A DNA stretch of 64,000 bases from JADJWR01 sp964610575 (GCA_964610575.1 CAZSYX010000002.1:1-64000), one strand, 5' to 3'. Positions 9,519-20,170 are shown, numbered from the stretch's first letter. Notes: generated by a model from the letters alone, not told the origin. Program-made: numbers and translations.

Positions 9519-10771
9519 GGCGGCTGTGGCCCCGAATCGCAGCCGGCGGTGGGGCCGACGCTGGTCGCCTGCCGATGCGCACGGGTGGCGGACTGCTGGC
9601 CCTCGGAGACAGCGGATCGACGCGCGCCGTTGGTCGCGGCGAAGAACGCATCGACACGCCGCTGCTGCTGGTTGCTGCCGCGCTCGTGCTGCTCGGCGTG
9701 GTGATGGTCTATTCGGCGTCGATCACGCTGGCCGACTCGCCTCGCTACAAGGTCACGCCGACGCACTTTCTGGTGCGGCACCTGTTCGCGATCGCCGTGG
9801 CGATGGTGGCCGCCGTCGCTGCGTTCGCGGTGCCGATAGCCCGCTGGCAGCGGCTGGCGCCGGTGGCCTTCGGCGTGGCGTTCGTCCTGCTGCTGGCCGT
9901 GCTGATTCCGGGGGTAGGCACCGGCGCGCTCGGCGCGCGGCGCTGGATTCCGCTTGCCGTGTTCAACCTGCAGCCATCGGAACTGATGAAGGTTGCCTGC
10001 GTGCTGTACGCGGCGAGCTTTACGGTGCGCAAGCAGGATTACATGCACAGCCTGAAGCGGGGTTTCCTGCCGATCGGGCTGGTGATGCTCGTCGTCGGCG
10101 GGCTGCTGCAGCTGCAGCCCGACCTCGGTGCGTTCATCGTCATCGTGGCGATCGCGATGGGCATCCTGTTCCTCGGCGGGCTGAACGGCCGGCTGTTCGT
10201 CGCCATCACCGTGCTGCTGGCCGTCGGGCTCGCCGCCATCGTCTGGCTGTTCCCGTACCGGCGCGAGCGGATCTTCGCCTACCTCGACCCGTGGGCGGCG
10301 GAGCACGTGCTGAACAAGGGCTACCAGCTGACCCACTCGCTGATCGCGTTCGGTCGCGGCGAATGGGTCGGCGTCGGACTCGGCGGCAGCGTCGAGAAGC
10401 TGCATTACCTGACCGAGGCGCACACCGACTTCATCCTGGCCGTGATGGCCGAGGAACTCGGGCTGGTGGCGGTGGTGACGGTGATCTTCGCCTTCTACTG
10501 GCTGACCAAGCGCGCCTTCGAAATCGGACGCCAGGCGGTGGCGCTCGAGCGCACCTTTGCTGGCCTGGTGGCGCAGGGCATCGGCATCTGGCTCGGCGTG
10601 CAGTCGTTTATCAACATCGGCGTGGCCAGCGGACTGCTGCCGACCAAGGGCCTGACGCTGCCGCTGGTGAGCTACGGCGGCTCGGCGATGCTGGCGAACG
10701 TCGTCGCGATCGGCCTGCTGCTGCGGGTGGACTATGAGAACAGAGTCCTCATGCGAGGGGGGCGCGCATGA
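9512..10771 (+). CDS. ftsW: Septal peptidoglycan glycosyltransferase FtsW
   Basis: FtsW is the SEDS-family glycan polymerase that works with FtsI. The 419-residue protein has about ten transmembrane helices and SEDS signatures: GARRWIPL, LQPSELMK, a periplasmic region with YQLTHSLIA.G.G and LPEAHTDFI-like LTEAHTDFI, and PLVSYGGS near the C-terminus. ATG at 9512 was chosen because it overlaps the murD end; a downstream ATG would remove a poorly conserved glycine-rich cytoplasmic leader of about 20 residues. It overlaps murG by ATGA. Confidence 0.95.
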   Translation: MLGRLWPRIAAGGGADAGRLPMRTGGGLLALGDSGSTRAVGRGEERIDTPLLLVAAALVLLGVVMVYSASITLADSPRYKVTPTHFLVRHLFAIAVAMVAAVAAFAVPIARWQRLAPVAFGVAFVLLLAVLIPGVGTGALGARRWIPLAVFNLQPSELMKVACVLYAASFTVRKQDYMHSLKRGFLPIGLVMLVVGGLLQLQPDLGAFIVIVAIAMGILFLGGLNGRLFVAITVLLAVGLAAIVWLFPYRRERIFAYLDPWAAEHVLNKGYQLTHSLIAFGRGEWVGVGLGGSVEKLHYLTEAHTDFILAVMAEELGLVAVVTVIFAFYWLTKRAFEIGRQAVALERTFAGLVAQGIGIWLGVQSFINIGVASGLLPTKGLTLPLVSYGGSAMLANVVAIGLLLRVDYENRVLMRGGRA

Positions 10772-11849
10772 GTCATCTGGTCGTCGTCGCGGCGGGCACC
10801 GGCGGGCACGTGATGCCGGGCCTGGCAGTGGCCGAGGCGCTGCGCAGCCGCGGCTGGACCGTCTCCTGGCTCGGTACACGCTCCGGCATGGAGCGGTCGC
10901 TGGTCGAGCCGCGTGGCATCGCGTTTGACGCGATCGACTTCTCCAGCCTGCGCGGCAAGGGCATCGGCACGTTGCTGCTCGGCGGCTTTCGCCTGCTTCG
11001 GGCGATGTGGCAGAGCCGCACCGCGATCCGCAGTCGTCGTCCAGCCGTCGTCTTTTCCACCGGCGGCTACGTTGCCGTGCCGGCCGGGCTTGCCGCCTCG
11101 ATGGAGAGCGTGCCGCTGGCGCTGCTCAACGCCGACGCGGCGCCGCTGCTGTCGACCAAGTTGCTTCGTTCGCTGGCCTCGGCCGTGTTCTGCGGCTTCG
11201 ACGGCGCTGCGGCCAAGGTCGCCGGCGAGCGCGGTCTGGTGACCGGCAATCCGGTGCGCGCCGAGATCGCGATGCTGCCGTCGCCATCACAGCGCTTCGC
11301 TGGGCGCGCAGGGCCGCTGAAGCTGCTGGTGATCGGCGGCAGCCTGGGCAGCCAGGTGCTGAACGAGACCGTGCCGGCAGCACTCGCGCTACTGCCCGCA
11401 CAAGACCGGCCGCTGGTCGTGCACCAGTGCGGCGCCGCCCATGCACAGGCCACGCGCGCAGCCTATGTGCGCGCCGGCGTAGCTGCCGAAGTGCTGACCT
11501 TCATCGACGCCATGGCGCGCCGCTACGGTGAGGCCGATGTGGTGATCTGCCGGGCCGGCGCAGTCACGGTGACGGAGCTCGCCGCCGCTGGTGTGGCATC
11601 GCTGCTGGTGCCGCTGGTGGTCTCCACCACCTCCCATCAGCGCAGCAATGCGGAGTTCATGGCGGCGCAGGGTGCGTCGGTCCATCTGCCGCAGGCGGAA
11701 CTGTCGGTCGAGCGATTGGCTGATGTCCTCCGCGACCTGACCCGCGAGCACCTGCTGGAGATGGCGAACAAGGCTCGCACGCTCGGTCGCCCCGAGGCGA
11801 CACGAGTGGTCGCCGACGCGATCGAGCACATCGCGCGCGAGGCCGGGCG

Positions 11850-11853
<4 letters not shown>
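10768..11853 (+). CDS. murG: Undecaprenyl-PP-MurNAc-pentapeptide GlcNAc transferase MurG
   Basis: MurG adds GlcNAc to lipid I, making lipid II on the inner face of the membrane. The 361-residue product opens with the glycine-rich GTGGHVMPGLA loop, has a second glycine-rich loop (IGGSLGSQ.LN) at the start of the C-terminal domain, and the RAGA.T..EL segment that contacts UDP-GlcNAc. It starts at an ATG overlapping the ftsW stop, with a purine-rich GAGGGGGG just upstream, and ends in an ATGA overlap with murC. Confidence 0.97.
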
Positions 11854-13237
<1,384 letters not shown>

Positions 13238-13241
<4 letters not shown>

Positions 13242-14209
13242 GCGGCATCGCTGCGCACGATCCGAAGTCCTTCGGCAAGGTCGGCGTGCTGTTCGGCGGC
13301 CGCAGCGCCGAGCGCGAGGTGTCGATCATGTCCGGCACCGGCGTGTTGCAAGCACTGCGCGCCCGCGGCGTCGACGCACATTCTTTCGACCCGGGCGTGC
13401 AGACGCTGGCCGAACTGGAGGCAGCGAAGTTCGACCGGGTCTTCATTGCGCTGCATGGCCGCTTCGGCGAGGACGGCACGATCCAAGGCGTTTTGGAAAC
13501 ACTGCGCGTGCCGTACACAGGAAGCGGCGTGCAGGCCTCCAGCATCGCCATCGACAAGCTGACCACCAAGCGTCTGTGGGCCGCCGAGGACATCCCGACC
13601 CCGGCCTGGCGCGAGCTGCACGCGCACACCAATTTCCGCCAGCTCGTTGCCGAACTCGGGGACGCGCTGATCGTCAAGCCGGTGCGGGAAGGATCGACCA
13701 TCGGCATCACCAAGGTCACGACGCACGACTGCAACGAACTCGCAGCCGCGTTCGAGACGGCGCTTCGCTACGACGACGTCGTCATTGCCGAGGAACTCAT
13801 CTCCGGGCGGGAACTGACGTGCGCGATCCTCGGCGCAGGCGCCACGGCCCGGGCGCTGCCGCTGGTGGAGATCAGGGCTCCCGGTGCCAACTACGACTAT
13901 CAGAGCAAGTACTTCAGCGACGAGACGCAATACCTTTGTCCGGCGCCGATCGATGCACGGCTGGCGCAGGACATCCAGGCGGTGTGCCTGCGTGCCTACA
14001 ACCTGCTCGGCGCGCGCGGCTGGGGCCGGATCGACGTGATGCTGCATCAGGAGTCACGGGGCGATCAGCCGTTCCTGCTGGAGCTGAACACCTCGCCGGG
14101 CATGACCTCGCACTCGCTGGTGCCGATGGCGGCGAAGGCGGAAGGCATCGACTACGCGGACCTGGTGCTCGAGATCCTTTCGCACGCCGCGCTGGGAGTA
14201 CGAGTATGA
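13238..14209 (+). CDS. ddlB: D-alanine:D-alanine ligase DdlB
   Basis: DdlB makes the D-Ala-D-Ala dipeptide used by MurF. The 323-residue ATP-grasp protein has FGGRSAEREVS, HGRFGEDGTIQG, the VKPVREGSTIGI loop, and the C-terminal ELNTSPGMT.HSL motif with magnesium-binding residues. A Y at the omega-loop region (YDYQSKYFSD) is consistent with dipeptide rather than depsipeptide synthesis. Overlaps murC and ftsQ by ATGA. Confidence 0.96.
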
Positions 14210-14973
14210 GTTCGCGCGAGCCCGCACCGCTGCTCAGCACACGCGCCATGCAGCGCGCCGCGCTGCTGATGTTCGCGGTATCGATCGCATCGCTGCTCGC
14301 CGGTGCCGCAGGCTGGTTCTTCAAGCGGCCGTGGTTCGACCTGCGCCACGTCGAACTGCGTGCAGCCGACGCGGAGGGACTGCGGCACGTCAACGCCAAT
14401 GCCGTTCGCGCCGCAGCGGTGGGACGCCTGACCGGCAACTTCTTCACCATGCGCCTTGAAGACGCGCGCCGGGTGTTCGAATCGGTGCCGTGGGTCGCCG
14501 CCGTGTCGCTGCGCCGCGCGTGGCCCGACCGCCTGGTGGTGACGCTGACCGAGCATCGTGCAATCGCGGTCTGGGAGGACGGGCGCCTGCTTGCCGACAG
14601 TGGCCAGCTCTTCGTCGCCAACGTGGCCGAGGCCGAGGTGTACGGGCCGTTGCCGCAGGTCGATGCGCCGCCGCGCTTCGGCGTCGAAGTGGCGCGCCGT
14701 CTGCCGCAGCTTGCGGCGCACGCGGCCTCGCTGGGTCTGACCGTCGACGCGATCGAAGTCTCGGATCGCGCCAGCTGGACCCTGCGCACGGACAGCGGGT
14801 TGGCGATCGAGGTCGGCCGCGACGACCCGCCAGGCCGCCTCGACGAGCGTCTGGCCCTGATCGTCGGTCATTACCCAGCGGTGGTGGCGCAGGTGGGCGC
14901 CGAACTGCTCCGAATCGACGCGCGCTACCCGCAGGGTTTCGCCGTCGCCGCTGCTGCCCGCAAGAAACCATGA
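14206..14973 (+). CDS. ftsQ: Cell division protein FtsQ
   Basis: FtsQ is a bitopic scaffold connecting early and late divisome proteins and binding FtsB/FtsL. The 255-residue product has a short cytoplasmic tail, one transmembrane helix (about residues 18-40), a POTRA-type domain beginning around the RHVELRA segment, and an FtsQ beta domain with the conserved VPWV.AVSLRRAWPD..VV...EH..IA.W pattern. ATG at 14206 overlaps the ddlB stop (ATGA); sequence upstream in frame is non-homologous. It ends in an ATGA overlap with ftsA. Confidence 0.95.
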   Translation: MSSREPAPLLSTRAMQRAALLMFAVSIASLLAGAAGWFFKRPWFDLRHVELRAADAEGLRHVNANAVRAAAVGRLTGNFFTMRLEDARRVFESVPWVAAVSLRRAWPDRLVVTLTEHRAIAVWEDGRLLADSGQLFVANVAEAEVYGPLPQVDAPPRFGVEVARRLPQLAAHAASLGLTVDAIEVSDRASWTLRTDSGLAIEVGRDDPPGRLDERLALIVGHYPAVVAQVGAELLRIDARYPQGFAVAAAARKKP

Positions 14974-16202
14974 GAACCGAAACAAAGGACATCATCGTCG
15001 GTCTCGACGTCGGCACGTCCAAGGTGGTCATCGCCGTGGCCGAGTTCAATCCGGACGGCCCGTTCAAGGTCATCGGGCTCGGCCAGTCGGCCTCCGAGGG
15101 GCTGCGGCGCGGCGTGGTGGTCAACATCGAGGCCACGGTGCAGTCGATCCGCCGTGCCCTGGAGGAAGCCGAGCTGATGGCCGGCTGCAGCATCGGCGAG
15201 GTCTATACGGGCATTGCCGGCAGCCACATCCGCAGTGTCAATTCCAGCGGCATGGTGCCGATCAAGGATCGTGAAGTCTCCGCCGCCGACGTCGCGCGAG
15301 TGATCGAGACCGCCCGCGCTGTGAACATCCCGACCGACCAGCAGGTGCTGCACGTGCTGACGCAGGAGTTCATCGTCGACGGCCAGGAAGACATCCGCGA
15401 GCCGATTGGCATGAGCGGCGTGCGCCTCGAGGTGAAGGTGCACATCGTCACCGGCGCGGTGTCGGCGGCGCAGAACATCGTCAAGTGCGTGCGCCGCTGC
15501 GGGCTGGAGGTGCAGGACCTGGTGCTGCAACCCCTCGCTTCGAGCATGTCCGTGCTGACCGGCGACGAGAAGGAACTCGGCGTGGCGCTGGTCGACGTCG
15601 GTGGGGGTACCACCGACATCGCCATATTCACCGGCGGCGCCATCCGGCATACCGCGGTGATCCCGATCGCCGGCGACCAGATCACGAACGACATCGCCAT
15701 GGCGCTGCGCACGCCGATCCCGGATGCGGAGCAGATCAAGCAGCGCTACGGCGTGGCCAAGGAGGTGCTTGCCGACCCGAACGACCGAATCGAGATCCCC
15801 GGCGTCGGCGACCGTGCGCCGCGGCTGCTGTCTCGCCAGTCGCTGGCGGCCGTCATCGAGCCGCGCGTCGAGGAACTCTTCACGCTGGCGCACAAGGTGA
15901 TCCGCGACTCCGGCTACGAGGAGATGCTGTCGTCGGGGATCGTGCTGACCGGCGGCACGGCGCTGCTGCCCGGCATCGGCGAACTGGCCGAGGACGTGTT
16001 CCTCAAGCCGGCCCGTGTCGGCTGGCCCGGGTATCAGGGGCCGCTCGCCGACGTGATCCGCAATCCTCGATTCGCCACGGTGGTTGGCCTGCTGATCGAG
16101 GCGCAGTCGCAGCGCCAGCGCGGCCGCCGCGCCGCGGCGCAGACGGGTTCGTTCGGGCAGACGCTCAAGCGTATGCGCGAGTGGATCGTGGGCAATTTCT
16201 AG
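14970..16202 (+). CDS. ftsA: Cell division protein FtsA
   Basis: FtsA is the actin-like ATPase that tethers FtsZ to the membrane and signals to the divisome. The 410-residue product shows the N-terminal phosphate-1 motif VGLDVGTSKV, the 1C domain region, phosphate-2 VDVGGGTTDIA, the adenosine motif TGGTALLPG, and ends with an amphipathic RMREWIVGNF membrane-targeting helix. The start overlaps ftsQ by ATGA. Unlike the upstream junctions, ftsA is separated from ftsZ by 149 bases, allowing separate ftsZ control. Confidence 0.97.
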   Translation: MRTETKDIIVGLDVGTSKVVIAVAEFNPDGPFKVIGLGQSASEGLRRGVVVNIEATVQSIRRALEEAELMAGCSIGEVYTGIAGSHIRSVNSSGMVPIKDREVSAADVARVIETARAVNIPTDQQVLHVLTQEFIVDGQEDIREPIGMSGVRLEVKVHIVTGAVSAAQNIVKCVRRCGLEVQDLVLQPLASSMSVLTGDEKELGVALVDVGGGTTDIAIFTGGAIRHTAVIPIAGDQITNDIAMALRTPIPDAEQIKQRYGVAKEVLADPNDRIEIPGVGDRAPRLLSRQSLAAVIEPRVEELFTLAHKVIRDSGYEEMLSSGIVLTGGTALLPGIGELAEDVFLKPARVGWPGYQGPLADVIRNPRFATVVGLLIEAQSQRQRGRRAAAQTGSFGQTLKRMREWIVGNF

Positions 16203-16267
16203 TTAAGCGTGCAGGGCAAGCGCAGCGAGGAAGTCGAGCGGTGTTGATTGAGTTCTTTCCCCGTGAG

Positions 16268-16340
16268 GTGGGAAACGAGAAGGGTGAATGGTCCGGCCGA
16301 CATTTCACGTTTCACGTTTCACATTTCACCCTTTTCCCAT
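16268..16340 (+). promoter_or_regulatory. Potential stem-loop in the ftsZ leader
   Basis: GGGAAA (16270-16275) can pair with TTTCCC (16333-16338), and AAGGGTGAA (16280-16288) with TTCACCCTT (16325-16333, sharing one base), leaving a small CGAG bulge. The loop would carry three of the heptamer repeats, and the 3' arm ends 3 bases before the AGGAGG ribosome binding site of ftsZ. A role in controlling ftsZ translation or transcript processing is inference only. Confidence 0.4.
16303..16330 (+). repeat. Four tandem TTTCACN heptamers between ftsA and ftsZ
   Basis: TTTCACG, TTTCACG, TTTCACA and TTTCACC follow each other without gaps at 16303-16330. Composition is markedly less GC-rich than the surrounding coding DNA. 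The array forms the 3' side of the potential ftsZ leader stem-loop. Confidence 0.9.
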
Positions 16341-16351
16341 AGGAGGCAGGC

Positions 16352-17533
16352 ATGGCTTTTGAAATTCTCGAGACGGAGACCCGCGGTACGGTGATCAAGG
16401 TGGTTGGCGTCGGCGGCGCCGGCGGCAATGCGGTCCAGCACATGATCGGCCGCGGCGTTCAGGGCGTGGAGTTCATCTGCGCCAACACCGACCACCAGGC
16501 GCTCGCCCGTTCGGCGGCGCGGAACATCCTGCAGCTGGGGGCGACCGGCCTGGGCGCCGGCAGCAAGCCCGAGGCCGGCAAGCAGGCGGCGATCGAGGCG
16601 CGCGACCGGATAGCGGATGCGCTGCGCGGCGCGCACATGGTGTTCATCACGGCGGGCATGGGCGGCGGCACCGGCACGGGTGCGGCCCCGGTGGTGGCCG
16701 AAATCGCCAAGGAACTCGGCATCCTGACGGTGGCCGTGGTGTCGAAGCCGTTCGACTTCGAGGGCCCGAAGCGCGCCAAGATCGCCGACGCCGGACTGGC
16801 CGAGTTGGAGGAGCGCGTTCACTCGCTGATCGTCATTCTCAACAACAAGCTCGAGGAGGTGCTCGGCGAGGACGCCGAGATGTCCGAGTGCTTCCGTGCT
16901 GCCGACGACGTGCTGCACAACGCCTGTGCCGGCATCGCCGAGATCATCAACATCCCGGGTCTGGTCAACGTCGACTTCGAGGACGTCAAGACGGTGATGG
17001 GCGAGCACGGCAAGGCGATGATGGGCACCGCCACCGCCAGCGGGCTCGACCGCGCGCGCATCGCCGCCGAGCAGGCAGTGGCCAGCCCGCTGCTCGAAGG
17101 CGTCGATCTTTCGGGCGCGCGCGGCGTGCTCGTCAACATCACGGCCAGCCAGTCGCTGAAGATGAAGGAGACGCGCGAAGTGATGAACACGATCCGCGCC
17201 TTCGCTGCCGAGGATGCGACCGTGATCTTCGGCACCGTCTGCGACGAGTCGATGGGCGACGATCTGCGCGTGACCGTCGTTGCCACCGGCCTTGGCCGTT
17301 CTGCCGCCAGGAAGCAGACGACACCGTTCACCGTCATCAAGACCGGTACCGACAACGTCCCGCTGAACGTGGCGCAGTCGGCAGCGACGCATGCAACAGG
17401 CGACTACAGCCATTTCGACCAGCCCGCCGTATGGCGCTCGCGGGAATCGGCCGCGGCGCGCGTGGCCGCGATGGAAGATGCCGGCCATGACCGCTTGGAT
17501 ATCCCGGCGTTTCTGCGCAAGCAGGCGGATTAG
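16352..17533 (+). CDS. ftsZ: Cell division GTPase FtsZ
   Basis: FtsZ polymerises at midcell to organise division. The 393-residue protein has the tubulin-like GTPase domain with nucleotide loop VGVGGAGGNAV (about 18-28), signature GGGTGTG at 104-110, the T7 synergy-loop region NVDFEDVKT, and a C-terminal conserved peptide DIPAFLRKQ for FtsA/ZipA binding after a variable linker. ATG at 16352 is preceded by a consensus AGGAGG (16341-16346), the best ribosome binding site in the cluster, consistent with high expression. zapD in this window encodes an FtsZ bundling factor. Confidence 0.98.
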   Translation: MAFEILETETRGTVIKVVGVGGAGGNAVQHMIGRGVQGVEFICANTDHQALARSAARNILQLGATGLGAGSKPEAGKQAAIEARDRIADALRGAHMVFITAGMGGGTGTGAAPVVAEIAKELGILTVAVVSKPFDFEGPKRAKIADAGLAELEERVHSLIVILNNKLEEVLGEDAEMSECFRAADDVLHNACAGIAEIINIPGLVNVDFEDVKTVMGEHGKAMMGTATASGLDRARIAAEQAVASPLLEGVDLSGARGVLVNITASQSLKMKETREVMNTIRAFAAEDATVIFGTVCDESMGDDLRVTVVATGLGRSAARKQTTPFTVIKTGTDNVPLNVAQSAATHATGDYSHFDQPAVWRSRESAAARVAAMEDAGHDRLDIPAFLRKQAD

Positions 17534-17543
17534 GTCGTCATCG

Positions 17544-17573
17544 GTGATCGGCCGGGTCCGACCGGCCGATCAC
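17544..17573. terminator. Bidirectional hairpin between ftsZ and the DUF2189 gene
   Basis: A perfect 12-bp stem (17544-17555 with 17562-17573) encloses a 6-base loop GTCCGA. It sits 11 bases after the ftsZ stop and overlaps the stop codon of the converging DUF2189 gene. No T tract follows on either strand, so it may stop transcription only partly or protect both transcripts. Confidence 0.55.
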
Positions 17574-18376
17574 TGGTCATCGACGATGTCCACGTAGGCA
17601 TGCCAGGTCGCATGGCCGACGACGGGGACGGCAACCAGCAGGCCGATAAACAGGGTCGCGAAACCTGCGCCGACCAGCAGCACGATCAGCACTGCCCACA
17701 GCAGCAGCGGCAGCGGGTTGGTGGCCAAGGCGCGAACGCTGGTGATCGCGGCGACGACAGTGTCGGTACCACGCGCCAGCATCAGCGGCACCGACACCAC
17801 ACTGAGGGCGAAGACGATCGCTGCGAACACGCCGCCCACCGCGAAGTACGTCAGCACGAAGTCCCAGTGCTCGGGGCTGGTCACCCGGCCGAGAAAGCCC
17901 GAGAGGCTGGGCATGCCGGAGGCAAAGAAGAGCGCGAAGGTGACCAGCGAGGCGCGCGCCCAGACCAGCATGACGACGGTCAGGATGAGGGCAAAGAGCG
18001 AATAGGCGCCAAGATTGGCGCGCCACGCGGTCATCGTCTGGACTAGCCGGACCTGCTGCCCGGCCGCCAGTCGCCGACTGATGTCATAGAGCCCGGTGCA
18101 GAGGTACGGGCCCATCAGCAGGAAACCCGCTGTCAGCGCCGAGGTGTACTCGTGGGCATGGCGGAAGACGAAGTAGATGAGCCAGCCCATCAGTGCAAAG
18201 GCGGCGCCGTAGAAGAGGCTCGCCGCCGGGGCGGCGCGCAGGTCCCGCCATCCCGCGGCAAGCCAGCGCAGAGGCGCCGCGGAGTCGATGCGCCGGACCG
18301 CTGGAAAGGGCGACGAGCGCAGGCTCGCCACACGTTCCGTCGATGAAGGAGGTGGAGTTGGCGCGCGGTCGTTCAT
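17570..18376 (-). CDS. DUF2189 integral membrane protein
   Basis: The function is unknown. The 268-residue product has a proline-rich cytoplasmic N-terminus, then about six hydrophobic helices, with the pattern of the DUF2189 family (LFYGAAFALMGWLI, GFLLMGPYLC.GLYD.SRR). ATG at 18376 is preferred over a TTG two codons upstream. It lies on the opposite strand between ftsZ and lpxC, which in many betaproteobacteria are adjacent and co-oriented, so it may be an insertion into an otherwise conserved order. It converges on ftsZ and diverges from lpxC. Confidence 0.85.
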   Translation of the reverse strand: MNDRAPTPPPSSTERVASLRSSPFPAVRRIDSAAPLRWLAAGWRDLRAAPAASLFYGAAFALMGWLIYFVFRHAHEYTSALTAGFLLMGPYLCTGLYDISRRLAAGQQVRLVQTMTAWRANLGAYSLFALILTVVMLVWARASLVTFALFFASGMPSLSGFLGRVTSPEHWDFVLTYFAVGGVFAAIVFALSVVSVPLMLARGTDTVVAAITSVRALATNPLPLLLWAVLIVLLVGAGFATLFIGLLVAVPVVGHATWHAYVDIVDDQ

Positions 18377-18481
18377 GATCAACTGTTCTCAGGCTTCGCC
18401 GGGTGCCGAGGCTCGCTCATTCTCAGGCCCGCCAGCGCCGATGACCAGCGCTAGCGATGTCGCGGCGCAGCAGCCGGCCGC

Positions 18482-18487
18482 TACAAT
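18482..18487 (+). promoter_or_regulatory. Possible -10 element for lpxC
   Basis: TACAAT lies 9 bases before the lpxC ATG. No convincing -35 hexamer is found 16-18 bases upstream. If used, it would give an almost leaderless lpxC transcript. The divergent DUF2189 gene upstream means lpxC needs a promoter in the 120-base gap. Confidence 0.35.
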
Positions 18488-18496
18488 TCAATCACC

Positions 18497-19420
18497 ATGC
18501 TCAAGCAACGAACGCTGAAGAAGATTGCCAGCACCGTCGGCATCGGCCTGCACAGTGGCACCAAGGTTCAATTGGCGCTGCGGCCTGCGGCGGCCGACAC
18601 CGGGATCGTCTTCCGGCGCATCGACCTGGACCCGCCGGTCGAGATCCCGGCCAGCGCATTGGCGGTTGGCGACACGCGCATGGCCTCGACGGTCGAGCGC
18701 GAAGGGGCGCGCATCGCCACGGTCGAGCACTTGATGAGCGCACTCGCCGGCCTGGGCATCGACAACTGCTACATCGACGTCGATGCGCCCGAGATCCCGA
18801 TCATGGATGGCAGCGCAGCGAGCTTTGTGTTTCTGCTGCAGTCGGCCGGCGTCGAGGAGCAGAACGCGCCCAAGCGCTTCGTGCGTGTGCTCAAGACGGT
18901 CGAGGTGCGGGAAGGCGAGGGCAAGCTGCTGAAGTGGGCGCAGCTTGCGCCGCACTTCGGCTTCAAGCTGCGCTTTTCGATCGCTTTCGATCACCCGGCA
19001 ATCGATGCGACCGAGCAGGACGTCGAGGTCGATCTGGCGCGCGAACCTTATGTCAGCTCGGTTGCGCGCGCGCGGACCTTCGGCTTCGTCAACGAAGTCG
19101 AAGCGCTGCGCGCGGCGGGGCTCGCGCTTGGCGGCAATTTCGAGAACGCGATCGTGATGGACGAGTACCGGGTGCTCAACACCGACGGGCTGCGCTCCGG
19201 CGACGAGTTCGCCAAGCACAAGATCCTCGATGCGATCGGTGACCTGTATCTGCTCGGCCGGCCACTGATTGCGGCCTATTCAGCGCACAAGTCCGGCCAT
19301 GCGCTGAACAACCAGTTGCTGCGCGCCTTGCTTGCTGACGCGAGCGCCTACGAGATCGTCAGCTTCGACGACGAGCATCAGGCTCCCGCGGCGTTCCAGC
19401 GACCGGCCTTCGCTGTTTGA
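18497..19420 (+). CDS. lpxC: UDP-3-O-acyl-N-acetylglucosamine deacetylase LpxC
   Basis: LpxC is the zinc deacetylase committing UDP-3-acyl-GlcNAc to lipid A synthesis. The 307-residue product has the N-terminal GIGLHSG motif, the zinc ligands His78 (VEHLMSA), His241 and Asp245 (KHKILDAIGD), and catalytic His268 (HKSGHALN), all at family spacing. It shows that the organism makes LPS. It stands alone behind the divergent DUF2189 gene and converges on the DUF721 gene. Confidence 0.97.
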   Translation: MLKQRTLKKIASTVGIGLHSGTKVQLALRPAAADTGIVFRRIDLDPPVEIPASALAVGDTRMASTVEREGARIATVEHLMSALAGLGIDNCYIDVDAPEIPIMDGSAASFVFLLQSAGVEEQNAPKRFVRVLKTVEVREGEGKLLKWAQLAPHFGFKLRFSIAFDHPAIDATEQDVEVDLAREPYVSSVARARTFGFVNEVEALRAAGLALGGNFENAIVMDEYRVLNTDGLRSGDEFAKHKILDAIGDLYLLGRPLIAAYSAHKSGHALNNQLLRALLADASAYEIVSFDDEHQAPAAFQRPAFAV

Positions 19421-19621
19421 TGCGAGCTTTGCCGGCCGCGGCCGGTAGGTAAGTCAGAAGCTGTGCAATGCCCGCCGGGCTGGCTGCCGACGGATGGCAG
19501 CTCGGGGTTCGTTCGGTCCGCGCGTTCTCACGATGCGGCAGAGCCACCGCCTCCAGGACAGCGGTCCAGCGTCCTGGCGAGGCAGTCTACCGATCAGTCC
19601 AGTCAGCCCGTTCAGGCAGCG

Positions 19622-20170
19622 CTACTTGCCGCTGTCCAGTCTGGCGCGCAGCAACGCCTGCAGGCGCTGTGCCGATCGGCGCAGGGGGGAGTCGTGCAGA
19701 TCCCTGGAAAGCTCGTCGGCGAACCTGAGTGCTGCGCTCAGGCTTTCCCGGGATTCTGGAGTGCGGGAAGACTCGCTCGATGACCCGGGCGAAGAACTCC
19801 CCGAAATGGGGTCGGCCGAGCTGCCGGGTTGAAGCCGGATCCGTATTCCAGTAACTTCCGGGACGCGTTCCCGCAATGCCTGCTCCAGAGCTGCCGCCCG
19901 CTGCCGCAACTTGGCGGCGTGCGACGGGGCCCCGACGGTGATGATCACCGTTCGGTCATGGAGCGCGCAGCGCAAGGGTGGCAGGGAATGCGTGCTGGAA
20001 ACTGCTTCGCGGCTGATTTCGGCGACGACTGAAGAAATCCGGCCAAGCAGACGGGCCTGATCGACGAGCCCCGCCAGAGGGCCCTCGGCCAAGGCTTCGG
20101 CCGCCGATTTGCAGGCGGGCCTCATCTGGGCAGTACCCGGTGCGACGGCATGGCGGCGCCGGATGAACAT
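19622..20170 (-). CDS. DUF721 / DciA-like protein
   Basis: The 182-residue product resembles DUF721, the family that includes DciA, an ancestral loader of the replicative helicase DnaB. The DUF721 core covers about residues 20-115: an L...V helix, a SLPPLRCALHDRTVIITV strand pair, and a SHAAKLRQRAAALEQAL helix. The rest is a serine-rich linker and a short helical tail. ATG at 20170 is chosen since the upstream extension enters the divergent M23 gene. The position between lpxC and an M23 peptidase gene is conserved in betaproteobacteria. The assignment as a helicase operator is inferred and the sequence is divergent. Confidence 0.75.
   Translation of the reverse strand: MFIRRRHAVAPGTAQMRPACKSAAEALAEGPLAGLVDQARLLGRISSVVAEISREAVSSTHSLPPLRCALHDRTVIITVGAPSHAAKLRQRAAALEQALRERVPEVTGIRIRLQPGSSADPISGSSSPGSSSESSRTPESRESLSAALRFADELSRDLHDSPLRRSAQRLQALLRARLDSGK

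Noticed and set aside
16303..16330. Heptamer array as a CRISPR or mobile-element end
   Set aside because: Units are contiguous 7-mers without spacers, no cas genes, no target-site duplication or transposase.
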